Shown: one piece after another, positions 35,221-46,800 of the stretch
Position numbering within the stretch: position 1 is the stretch's first letter
Layout of the letters: each line of letters begins with the position of its first letter
NCBI RefSeq assembly: GCF_016545825.1
Contig: NC_052621.1
Span: 2,876,199-2,940,198, forward strand
Direction: 5' to 3'
Length of the DNA stretch: 64,000 nt
Source: Eucalyptus grandis
Lineage: Eukaryota; Streptophyta; Magnoliopsida; Myrtales; Myrtaceae
The notes under the pieces: generated by a model
Databases searched by the model: none
Told to the model about the DNA's origin: nothing
The model's input: the letters and a program-made list of their open reading frames with translations, nothing else
Made by a program: the position numbers and the translations under genes

Positions 35221-36180
35221 CTAATCATCCCCTCGGTGATTCTAGTAGCAAGTGATATATCTGCACAAACATTCGGTTATTTATATGCATGCACTGTTTC
35301 AAATGCCATTTACATATGCACCAATATGTCTTTAGTTGTTCAAATTGAACAGGATTGGAGAAACTAAAACCTTGGGGAGACTTCTTCTCATTAGAGAGCA
35401 ACTGCTGCAATGGATATGGGGCTCCTCCTGCAAAATTAGAGGATAAAAATAGAGGAGAATACGTTCAGCACTTGAAAAGGAACAACAGTAAAGCATTTGA
35501 ACTAAACCTGGTAAGTGATCTTTATACACAGCAGGTCTACATTGACGAACCTGCTCAAATCACAACGTCTTTCAACCTCAATAGAAGAAAGATGAAATGT
35601 TGTCAACCAAGTTTTACAGTTTTCGACTCTTCCTCCAGCTTTACCATTAAAATTCCAGCCGAATGCCAGGAAGTATCTTATATATGCCTATGCGTAATAT
35701 GTCAGTAATGAAAAGGCCAATGTAAAAGTATCTACCTTCTGTTTATTTGGACCATTTGAACCTTCTTTTGCTCCATTTTCTTCCATGGCAAACCGTGAAC
35801 CCTTGTTTACAATTGTTCTCTTTCTTAATTGTGAATTACCTATTTCAGGTATTGCAGCTTTCTTCTTCGATCCACGTCTCTTAAAAGTTGCAATAATTTG
35901 CTTGCCATCATCATTCCTGCTCTTAGAAGCAGCAATAATTTGCTTGCCATCATCATTCCTGCTCTTAGAACCTGCTCTTAGAAGTAGCAATAATTTGCTT
36001 TCCATTGTCAACCATGCGTTTCTTCTGAATGTCATTTTTCTGCACAAGGTTTCTCTTCTTAGCTCTCTCTTTACTAGCACCAATTCCGAGAGCAGCTTGA
36101 CCATCTGGACTATTGAATCCATCAGAACATTGAGAATTTTTCTCTGATGCATTTTGCATTCCTTTTTCCAGAGCCTTCAA
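35221..36180 (-). other. Coding-like minus-strand segment, unrecognised, with a small internal repeat
   Basis: The minus strand at 35965-36180 reads MKALEKGMQNASEKNSQCSD, then a Lys/Arg-rich stretch. 35785-35965 contains two and a half copies of a unit encoding KSRNDDGKQII(A/T). A second piece near 35350-35430, after an AG acceptor, reads PYPLQQLLSNEKKSPQGFSF. These lie 3' of the pseudouridine synthase exons on the same strand and could be its lost 3' exons or part of a neighbouring gene. The sequences do not match what I know of the C-terminus of that family. Confidence 0.35.
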
Positions 36181-36489
36181 TTTTTAATAGCATGTTTCTT
36201 GCTCATGCCAATTAGTGTTAGCAAAGCATTTGAACATTACATCTTTATTTTCCACATGCCAAACAACTGGCTCACTAAAATTGGATTAGTTTGTGTCACC
36301 ATATGGTTATGCAGATCGCACAGTGTCATCTCATATAAAGCCTTTTCTCCATAATGTCTTGTCCAATATTGGTAGCCCCGTGCATTTTGTTGCATTAACT
36401 AATAGATATCAAACAATCTCTCACCCATTTCCTACGTTCAACTTATGGTAACCAAGACAGAGAATGGCAAAGTATCTTATATTACGTAC

Positions 36490-39400
36490 ATCAGGAGATT
36501 CAAGACCTTGGCCAACCATAAACATCACAGCAACCATGCAACGAACTTGGTGCCACAAAAATGCACTGCCCTTAATTTTGAAACACCACAGTTCATTACT
36601 TTCCAACCTGCATAAAAGGAAGTTCATTAAAATCAGAAAAGACACTGCAAACTAGATTGGTCTTATTAATATAATAACTTGTACATGAGAGAAACTGGCC
36701 AAAATGAAAAGGCCCTTTTTTTGCCTTTTGATTTCTCTTTCATCATACCAACAAAAAATATAGATGCATCTTTGCATCTTCTAACTTATAAAGATCTCAA
36801 AAAAACATCTACCAGAACCAACCTCTTATCACAAGAAGAGAGTTCAAAGGATGTTATATGACGCTTGTAGTTGTGGACATTAAATGCATCCATCTTACAA
36901 AAATTTCTGAAATCATGATCCCCAACAAACTTTTGGCCTGCACTCTCCATTGCCTAGCATAAAAACTGAGAAAGGACTTCTATCAAATGAAATGAAATAG
37001 TCATAATATCAAATTTTTTGTTCAAAATCAGCATAAAGTAGTTTATGAAATGAAATAGTCATAAACTATAAAATGAAGAGATACCCTAATATCCAAATTA
37101 TCTCTCCAAAAGAAATATTTGTACTCCTGCTCATACAGCTAAACCTGCAAGATATTGAGGAAGACAGAATCATGTGAAAAGGCAAACCCCACCTACGTTT
37201 CCGCAATCATTAACATTATAAAATCAACAAATTGGAGGCATCTCTAATGCATTTCATCAACAGAATCCCATCATATCGAATCTAAATAAAGTACACCATG
37301 AGAAGGAAAACAACCTTGCACTAAAATCAATTGGAACAGGACACCAGCCAGTTACTCGGATATCTTTGGGTAAGACTTGATTCAACACTCACATAATCAA
37401 TTTCCACATCTAAGACTGACATATAAATGAAAGTAAGCATCATATTAAATGATAATTTTTCATCATAAATAATTTGTTGCAGCAAATCAAATAAAGTAAG
37501 AAACAGTAATGACTGCATAATCCCAACATATATGCACTTTCCTGCAGAATACCCTGCTAACTTGGAAATGCTAACCACTTAGTCTGAAATAAGCCACTTT
37601 TGATTAGGAAAGCAGTGTGATGTGTACACGTATGTATAGGAATATGTATATTTAATGGATGCTTTATTACCGTACCAGCAGTTTATTTCCAGCTTGGACA
37701 TCAGCCTTGCACAAAATACACCGATTTTTAACAATTAATCTTTTCTCTTTAATGGGTCTGTAGCAATTGAATTGAGTCACAAATTTCCAGTGAAGTTCAA
37801 ACTTCATCATTCAAAAGCAATTTAAAGACTCATAGCAATAAAATAGAGCTCAAAACAATTAAAGATCAGTCACTCAAACAACATACCATCTCTATCTATA
37901 GAAAGTCCCCAATTGTTTGCATCATCTGTGTTCTTAGGTTGCAGGTTTGATCGTAGAAACAGGGAAATGACCTGCATCAGAAAGCAAACCATAGCCTACT
38001 CATGATGCACCTAAGAAAAGAAGCAAACAGGAGATAATAGAACAACAACATGAATCATAAAAGAAAGAGCCTACTGCAAACATAATTATCCTAGGTAAAA
38101 TGACAATTGATACTAGACACCTGTCCACGTCATAAAACCTTCCTGTATCTTGTGGTGGTATCTCTATCAACATTTCAATCATCATGCAAAGCGAATCCCA
38201 GCTATCAGAACTCTCGCTCTTTGGTACTTTCTTATCTCCAATTCACATCATTGCTTCTCTAACAAAAATTCACTTCAGAACTTGCACTCCAATTACAATA
38301 TTCTATGATCTAATTAACACCCAATCTCAAATTCCTTGAGAAAATCAAGCTTCACATATTGCTCCTAACCGATTCTTATACAGTAAGATTATAATCAACA
38401 AAAGCTCTTGCGAAAGGAACATCATCATGAATATTCACAGTAATCACATCTATCACGAGGATGGAAATATATGGTTGTTATAAGGAAAAACTGTGATAAT
38501 TGCCCCTTGTGCCCATACTTCCACAATTGCATTTTAGTAGTTAAAAGTACTAAGTAGTACACACGCAACAGTTAACCATCTTTTTCCAGAAGCCCTTAAA
38601 CATGTTTCTGAGTAGCCTTGTCATCTGTTTTTCCAAGTTTAAGAAATAATCAAAAATTGCAAAATACAACTGAGAGTGTGCTCGTCTACTAAATATAAGT
38701 TGACACGTGTTTTTGCAAGAAAATGCTCAACATTTAATACAGGTTGAAACAAAGACCCAAATTCTCTCTGCAAGGAAATGGTGATTGCAACGGAATAGTG
38801 AGCCAAAGATGAAACCCAATCTAGCGTCTGTGAACAAAATAACAATCTACCAATCCATCAAGAAACTTAGAAGCGGAGTAGCAGTTTTTTAACTTACTTG
38901 TCCAAAAGATGAAACTCCTTTGTCTGTTCTGCCACATCTTGAGTACTGTGACTTTTTCTTGTCACCAACTAAAAGCTTAGTCTTCTCAAGAGCTTTAAAA
39001 ATTTCAGACTGCATAACACCAAAATCAGTATGATGGGATTCAGATCGAAATGAATTAGGTGTCTGCCAAGAATGTCAAAAATGCCAAAATGGAACGTCTG
39101 CTGATTTTAAATCGATAGCATCCATGATTTAAACATTCGCATTGCACAATATTAAAGAACTCTTCCATGTATCTTTGATAATAAGCAGAAACTCAGTGAC
39201 TTTGCTTGCATGGTACAAACTGATCTACTAGCGTACCGAAAGATAGGTGTCCTTACTGAAAACATAAATTTAATATCTTATGAAGAAGTAGAACCCTCTT
39301 TTATAGCACATATTTTCCATTAGGCCCAATGCTGAAATGAATGAAAATTTTGGGGAGAAGATGGAATGTAGGACCGGACCTCAACAGTTGGATCCAATTG

Positions 39401-41162
39401 TGCTTCAGAGGCAAAACCATAAAACCTGTAAAATAAAGCAAAAGTGAAGCGATTTCATTGTGCCAAAGAAAAGCCACAGTACATTCAATGGCCAAAGGCA
39501 CAACACATTCAGAATTTCATATGTCTAGGAAATTAGTCAGACTTGCCATGTGGTGTGACAGAAGATTAGTCACATATTTCACGAATCACATCCACTACAC
39601 ATTTACTTGTGACAGATTCTACAACTTAAGAGATTTATGCAGTGACACCCTAGCATTTCATTTTTTTTTTAGAACATGAATGCTTCCATAGCAGAAATAT
39701 CCTCAAATTATTAATAACAGCTAAACTTTCACAATTTCTAGAGTATTTTATATTCCATGCTGCCTCTTAAGAACAGACAAAATCAAGACAAAGGGAAAGA
39801 TAATATACTACACCAGATTAAAATCGTTTTATGATGCAACAGTTGCATTGTATGACAAACAGTACAATGGCTACAATCTGTACCTTTGCCCAAAATACAT
39901 CAATCTTAGAGCAACATATCGCCTTGGATGGCATTCGAGAATTCCTGTTTTGAAATCTGCAGCAGGAGGTATCACAACATTCACTAAAAGCTGCACATTG
40001 AAAGAACTTTAGCCGAACAGCATGCTCATCTCTATGGAAACAGGGTTGTAAGAAATTACTAACTTGAACCCTATAAAACTTAGTATTAAAAACCATTTGC
40101 ACAACAATATTGATGCTTTGATTATGTCTAGTTTTAGCGCTTAGGGTCACTTGTTTTTCTTTAGACTGTTTGGAGTCACAACTAACACAGCCCGCTACGC
40201 AACTCCACGAAACTTCAGCACAATGGTATCCTGTAACCTCTCAAAATTTGCAAGAAGGCCACTTAATTATTGTTTGACTTTTGAACTTAAACCGTTCCTC
40301 CCGTTCCTGAAAACAGACTGACCTCACAAGTCACTGAAAAACCCTCGACTGGAACTTGAAGAGCAACAAACATACAAGATCTCGGTGGTTCAGATTAAAC
40401 ATGCAATTGGAGCTCAAAAAGTTTGACCAGTAGCACCTTTTTTCTTCCTAGTCTTCTTGTCCAGCTTCATTGATTTGCCATTCCCATCGACCACTCCGCC
40501 TCCCTCTACGACACATCCAATCTTGTCTTCCATCTGCACAAAATGAAGCAATAAGCTCAAGTACATCGCATTCAGCACGGAACATTGAATTTCGTTGATC
40601 CCCTATATGCATGGCCAATAACAAAGAAGCGCCAACCAAAAGATGCATGCATTCACTCAAACCACCGACAAACGATGCATGCCCAACTCAAACGCGCGCT
40701 CGACCCAACACCGAAACCGGCTTCGGGCTGCTACAAAGATATCGAGATTCATTCGAGAAGTCGTAAAGACAGTGAAATCCTCTCGAAAAGTGAAGAGGGA
40801 GAATCGAAATGGCTCACCTTTTGACAGCAACATCCAGAGAGTCGAGAAGGAAGGTCGGCGTTCTGCTTCTCCAGCTCCTGAAATGCAATGGGGGCCAAGT
40901 CGCGAAACCGACAGAGTTAGCACGCGGCAGCTCGTACAGGCAATCGAAACTCCCACACACACGTGCGCGTACGCACCGCTCGATCGAGTTACAGCTTCAA
41001 GGAAATCGCAATCGAATTTTAAATAGAAAAGAAAGGAGGAAGAAGCGTTTCCAATGGCGCGCGCGCTAGAGAGAGAGAAAGGAGTACGTTGATTGTCGTC
41101 TGGAGAGAATGGATCTGGGAGCGAAGGGCGTCGACTGAATCTGCATCGGGTGAAGTAGACAT
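36490..41162 (-). pseudogene. PUS3: tRNA pseudouridine(38/39) synthase (TruA/PUS3-DEG1 family), frameshifted, 3' end not found
   Basis: This family converts U38/U39 of tRNA anticodon stems to pseudouridine. Eleven exons: 41088-41162 (MSTSPDADSVDALRSQIHSL...), 40818-40877 (ELEKQNADLPSRL, coiled-coil), 40437-40533, 39884-39956 (RRYVALRLMYFGQ), 39380-39425 (FYGFASEAQLDPTVE), 38898-39008 (SRCGRTDKGVSSFGQ, with the catalytic Asp at about residue 146), 37887-37971, 37315-37409, 37085-37144, 36823-36953 (FVGDHDFRNFCKMDAFNVHN), 36490-36607 (GSAFLWHQVRCMVAVMFMVG). Phases agree at every junction, with standard GT-AG borders. Two lesions are seen: about 2 bases missing in exon 8 (near 37380) and 1 base in exon 9 (near 37122). 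Together they restore frame, but a TGA falls inside exon 8. The exons encoding the last part of the domain after ESPD were not found. It is either a decayed copy or a gene with assembly indels. Confidence 0.85.
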
Positions 41163-42667
41163 TGCCTCTCTCCCGCTTCGCCCCGCTGCGCTCGACGTTC
41201 TGCTCCGCGCTCTTACTCCGGCGAGACAGAGGCGATAGAAAAGAGAAGAAAAAAAACAAAAGGCAAAGGAGAAAGAGAGGTCTCACGGTACCCATACGCC
41301 TCTCTCTCCTCCACCACAATATCCCTCGCGGCCGTCTCGGCGTCGCCGAAACCCCAAAACTTAGCACCGCCACCAGTATGTCTAGCCTCGCAAACCCTCT
41401 TCTGCTTCAAAATCCTTGGCTACGTACTCGAGCCCGAAATCAGGACCGAATAAGGAGTAGAAGACAAAGAAGCTCGAGAGGCCAGCCGGCAGCGGGCGAT
41501 TTCTGGAGCCGCGGCTGGAAAGTCGATGACGGCGACGAGGACAGAGTGTCAGGGACAGCGGCCGGTCAGCGGCGGGGAGCCTGGTGCCGCTCGGGAACGA
41601 GACCGAGATGCCAGAGGCAGATGATCAGCGAGGCTTTTGGGAGGCGGAGAGAGGTGGGATGCAAACAGAGGAAGGCTCTACGCGTTCAAGTGAGGAGAGA
41701 GAACCCGCCAATAGCTAATACCTGGCTGACTGTTCCCCGTGAAACTCATGGCTTTGACTGCATGTAAGCTGGTCATGTGCGTTGTTTCGTTTGATATAGG
41801 GAGTGTGTCGTTCCTTTTGACATTAAGTTTTTCTTGGGGTCAAGAGACTTCGCTTCAGCAAGATTGTATATAATCAATCTCTAATTGATCTCATAGGCAC
41901 GGTGACTAGTAAAGTCAATTAGAATTGGCAATCTTTTGGCATGTGTTTCATTTTGTTCTATATCGGGTCCTATTTTTGCATTCTCTAGCTCTTCGGGAAT
42001 TTTGTTACAAAGCATGTTTAGTTTCTAGTCAGTGTTTAAGTTGTCCATCTTGTGACACTGATGATGTCATACGTTCTTTAATCATCTTTCTGGTTTCCAC
42101 TTAATATTCCCTTTTCCTGATTGACTTCTCTAGGTAATCTCTTTTATCCTCACTTTTCTCAACATGTTCAATTTACTGATAAATTTGTTTGCAAATATAT
42201 TATTTCTCTCGATAATAATAAGAATCTCTAGTATGGCAATTCATATATAAAGGCAATGGGACGAGATTTTGATGTTGTTCCAAATCCCAAAGTCTTTCAG
42301 CACTCCATGGATAATGTAACTTTGCGTTTTAGATGTCAGACTTCTGAGGATACGTTCACTGCCTTGTGGGAGAGCCCAAATGCCTCTGTAAAATTTGGAT
42401 TTGGCATGAGAAAATTGTTCTTTTTAACCTGTAATTTTGTGGACTACAAGCTTGAGCTCTCCTATGAGAATATTTGGCAGATTCAGCTGCACCAACCACG
42501 TGGTTCAACTCTGAAGTATCTAGTCATTCAGGTTTGATGCTTCAACTTAATGCTTGAAGTTTTTAAGCCATAACATCGAATTGCGACGTTCTTATCGGTA
42601 TTGGATATGTTGATGAATTGTATGCGGTAGGAGTACCTAAACAGTGCATGTTGTAGTGATTCACAAT

Positions 42668-43090
42668 TGAAGGCTTTATTTGATTTGGGCTTAAGGCCCA
42701 TCCGCCCAAGTTGGGCCCAGAAAGCCCGGCCCACGGGAATAGGGCCCGTGGAAAGAGAGAGGTATAAAAGGGAGGAGAGAGAGAGATTGCATCTGTTGGA
42801 AATAAACGTACGTACGCTTTTTCTCCCGCGTTCTCTCTCTCTCTTCAAAAGACAAGAAGAACAGTAAGGCTCAGGCAATTCTTCTTCCCTTCAAGGCCTC
42901 CTCGGATCGACAGTCCGATTTCTCTTCCTCCATTGGCGTCGGTGCTTAATCTATGGCTAACAAGGTACGCTCGAATCCGTGGTGTGCTTTACGATCGGTG
43001 ATACGTGTTTTCCGGGCTTCGTCTTCCGCATTGATTTAGGGGTTCGATTTAGTGTCGAATCCGGTTTTCGGGGATCAGTCATTCCCAACA
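42668..43090 (+). repeat. 5' LTR of the RDR1-intron copia element
   Basis: 423 bp, TG...CA ends. A 'ggtataaaagg' TATA box lies at about 42761-42771, followed by GA-rich and CT-rich tracts. Confidence 0.95.
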
Positions 43091-43091
43091 T

Positions 43092-43103
43092 TGGTATCAG
43101 AGC
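43092..43103 (+). other. Primer-binding site (tRNA-Met)
   Basis: An exact TGGTATCAGAGC, one base after the 5' LTR. Confidence 0.95.
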
Positions 43104-43425
43104 CCGCTTTCATGTTTTCCCGATCTTGTTTCGTGCTTTCGATTGATTTTTCACAAAAGTTCTTGGCCGTACTGGATCGGGCGAGAAATCCCGACACCCG
43201 AGCACTTTGTACGTCCTTTTTCCGAGTTTGCGTAAGTCGCAATCAAATTCGATGACATAAGAAGAAAGGCGACGTCGAGACGAGAATCTGGGGACGGGTT
43301 GTGCGCCGCCGGCGCGCCGCACGCGCCCACACGCGCGGCCGAAGGCGCTACGCGTGGGCGCGACGCGCCGAGCGGCCCGGCTCGCCCCGTCGCGTGCGGA
43401 TCGGCGCGTGCGCGGCGTCGGCGCA

Positions 43426-43577
43426 TGACGTCACCCAACGGTCAATAACCGCTAGGGTGACGTCATCGATGACGTCAGCACGGCGACGATTCGCCGGGCG
43501 GTCACCGGCTGGCGACCCGACCCGCGCGAGACCCGGCACGCACGCGGCACATGCCGGAAGACGTCTGCGTGACGTCA
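43426..43577 (+). promoter_or_regulatory. Cluster of four TGACGTCA palindromes in the copia leader
   Basis: Exact TGACGTCA octamers stand at 43426-43433, 43458-43465, 43470-43477 and 43570-43577 in a very GC-rich leader. TGACG-type motifs are bound by TGA-class and related plant bZIP factors (family knowledge). Use of these copies as enhancers is inference. Confidence 0.5.
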
Positions 43578-43769
43578 GCCCGCGCACGCGCGCGGTACGT
43601 GCCGTCGGTTCGCCCGAGCCGGGCCCGCCAGCCCGACCGGCCCGACCGTTGACCGTTGACGACCGTTGACGACCGTTGACCGTTAACCGTTGACCGGGGA
43701 AAAAAAAAAAGGAATATGTTTCTTTTTCAATTAAGTCTATGTAGATTATAATGTGATCCCTTATTTGTT

Positions 43770-43818
43770 TTTTTTTTTTTTTTTTGATGACCCAGGGAAC
43801 CTCATGCGCCGCTTCGCG
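43770..43818 (-). mobile_element. Short poly(A) retroposon (SINE or truncated LINE end) with 17-bp target duplication
   Basis: GTGATCCCTTATTTGTT occurs at 43753-43769 and again at 43819-43835. Between them lies a poly(T) run and about 33 bases ending 'gccgcttcgcg'. Read on the minus strand this is a short unique body followed by a poly(A) tail, the mark of LINE-mediated retroposition. The body is too short to classify. Confidence 0.88.
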
Positions 43819-43855
43819 GTGATCCCTTATTTGTTCTGCATTTTTTGCAGGAACA

Positions 43856-46800
43856 ATGCCTCCCTTGAGGTTGCGCACACCTATTCGCACAATTACCGAT
43901 GAACAAAAGGATAGGCTGTCTAAGTTGATAGCCGAGCTGCCCGATCATCGATGGGGAGAGGTGACTTAATTGATCATGTCCTTGAAGTCAACGGGAAAAT
44001 TCAACGGGTCATATGGAATGGTCGTCCTATGTCACAGTCGAGATGGTGCGATTTTTCATAAACACTCTTCCACCCGAATGGCAAGATGTGTTGAATTGCA
44101 TATGGGATGTCAACGGAATTTGCTTCCTATAAGAAAATTGTGATGGATTTTGTAAATGAATATTATTGTATTGTTTCAAGGGAAAAGATCAAGAAATTGA
44201 ACAAAAGAGGATCTTTCCCGATTCGTGTGTTGACTTGGTGTTAGTTGTATTGGTGATATATGTTAAGTGTGATTTGTGGACATATTATGTAATGATTACT
44301 ACCTAATTGTGTTAATTGAAAGCATTATTGTTTTTATTGGATGTTCTATTATATATTGCTTTCTACATTATTCTTATTCTTTGTGGGTAATTAGCTGTAG
44401 GTAGTTTTAGAAGCTTTTGTAGCTTCATAGAATTGATTTTGCATAAGACAATTATATTGATGATAGTTTTAAGTTAGGATTTTGGAAGATGATTGGAAAC
44501 ATAGTGACATTTTGATTCTGAAACCTTACTTGAAATTATTCATTAATATGATGGGTCTATGTAAATAGGGATGCATAAATGATAGGCATTAATAATTCGT
44601 GCATATTTGTCTGATTTGTTCGGATCAATGGCTTGACCACAAAGAGCATAGTTGCGAGAAAGTGAACAAGGTGAAAAGCTCAATGGAGACAACTATGAAA
44701 TTTGGCAAATGAAAATCCAGTATGTCTTTGGAAGAGCAAGAAGCACTTGAGGCTCTTGTCATGACCATGGTAGAACCCGAAGGGAACCTTTGCACTGACA
44801 CAAAAGAGACAAAGAAGCTTTTTCTGCATGGAAAAGAATGAACTCTCTAGCTCGCATCACGTTGCCGAGCAGCATGGAAAATGACGTCATGCGAGAGTTT
44901 CGGCGTTTTGACAATGCTAAGGAAATGTGGGAGGCATTGGCAACTAGATTTGGTCATACTTCGGTGACTAGACTGAGGCAGTTCACTATCAAGTTTGACT
45001 CTTATAAGAAGCCTCATGGTCAGACCATGAAGCAACATCTTAGAGAGATGTCAAACATGATAACTGAGCCGAGAGATGCTTTGGCCATGTCCTCACGAGA
45101 TGAGCAGCAAGTGCAAGCGGTGATTCGTTCCTTGCCTCGAGTTGGGAGCATATGAAGGTGCACCTAACTCATAATGAAAATATCAAAACCTTTGAGGATG
45201 CAATACGTCATCTTGAGCTGAAAGAGGACCGCTTGTTAGCGGCTAAGCCGGATGCTGAACTTTATCATGCTAGTTCTAGCTCAAATGAAGCTTCGAGCTC
45301 CAAGCGCAAGCGCCCTAACCGGGTTTGATAAGGAAAAGGCAAGGAAGAAGCAGGTCCTTCGGGGAAGAAACCCAAGTTTAACCAACATGAAAGAGGGAAA
45401 GCGTCCCGCATGAAAAAAAGCTTGCAAGGGTGAAATGCTACAACCTTTGTGACAAGAAGGGTCACTATGCTGCAAGCGTCGTGAGCCAAAGAAGGTATGC
45501 ACCCCTTGTACTTTTCAAAAATTCACTTTTGTGTCGAGTTCGTATTCTTAAGCGAGTCTAATCCTTTGTGGTTTGTGGATTCGGGAGCGACAGACCATGT
45601 AGCGAAGGATAGAAGATCCTTCGTGGAATTCCGACAAGTACCAAGCTGGAACTAAGTGGATCTATGTGGGAAACAACTCCAGCTGAAGTGAAAGGAATTG
45701 GCACATGCCAACCGAATATGCGTGGTGGACGCACTTTGTTCCTTCATGATGTCTTTGTATGCTCCCAGGAGATTCGTCGGAATTTAGTGTGCAGTATTAG
45801 TGTTGGTTAAATTAGGTTTTAATATGAACTTCTGTAATAGATGTGTGAATTTGTTTTTGGATACAAATTACTATGGTTGTGGTTATTTTCTAGATGGTTT
45901 TATTGTATTAGATATTGATTATGTTAATACTAATGTTTGTTATTCCTTCTCACGTCTCTAATAAATATGATAATGATGTGAATGTGTGGCATGCTAGACT
46001 TGGTCACATTGGCCAACGACGTATGAATAGACTAGCTAAAGAGGGCTTGTTGGGCAATATTGAAAAAGTCGATTTGTCCATATGTAAGCATTGCCTAGAA
46101 GGAAAACGACAAGAAAACCATTTGGAAAAGGAAAAAGAGCTGAATTTCCTCTGCATTTAATCCATTCGATGTACGTGGTCCAATGAATGTGAAAGGAAGG
46201 CATGGGGCTGTTTATTTCATCACTTTTATTGATGATTATACTCGATTCGGATATGTCTATTTGATTTCTCACAAATCTAAAGCAATAAGTTGTTTTAAAA
46301 GGTTTATGAACCTGGTAGAGAATCAATTAGACAAGAAAATAAAAGCATTGAGATCCGATCGAGTCGAGAATATTTATCGATGAGTTCAGAAAATTATGTG
46401 ATGAAAAGGAATAGAAAGACAGTTGTCTATTCCATATACTCATCAACAAAATGGTGTTGCGGAGAGAAGAAACAGAACCCTACTGGAAATGGTTAGGTCC
46501 ATGATGGCGCATGCTAACTTACCTATTACTTTTTGGAGTGATGGGTTGCTAACGCTTTGCCTATATCTTGAACCGTGTGCCTTCCAAATCGTTACTTCCA
46601 CTCCATATGAGTTATGGACGGGTAGAAAATCGGACTTAAGTTTTCTTAAGCCATGGGGTTGTGCTGCCTATACACATGAGTCCTCTCACAAGTTTGGGAA
46701 ACTGGGTCCCGAGAGGAAAGAAGAGTATTTTTATAAGGTACTCTGAACACTCGAAAGGATATGTGTTCATAGGTGAGCAGGAAAGTGAGAGTATAACTGA

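Noticed and set aside
40657..41373. 238-codon minus frame over the pseudouridine synthase 5' region
   Set aside because: The true exons 1 and 2 of the gene (41088-41162, 40818-40877) use another frame, and the long frame runs through two introns. Its protein has no family match that I know.
41162..41767. 201-codon plus frame between the pseudouridine synthase and RDR1
   Set aside because: It lies antisense to and upstream of the minus-strand gene, with a Lys/Arg-rich composition from 'aagaaaaaa' tracts and no motif.
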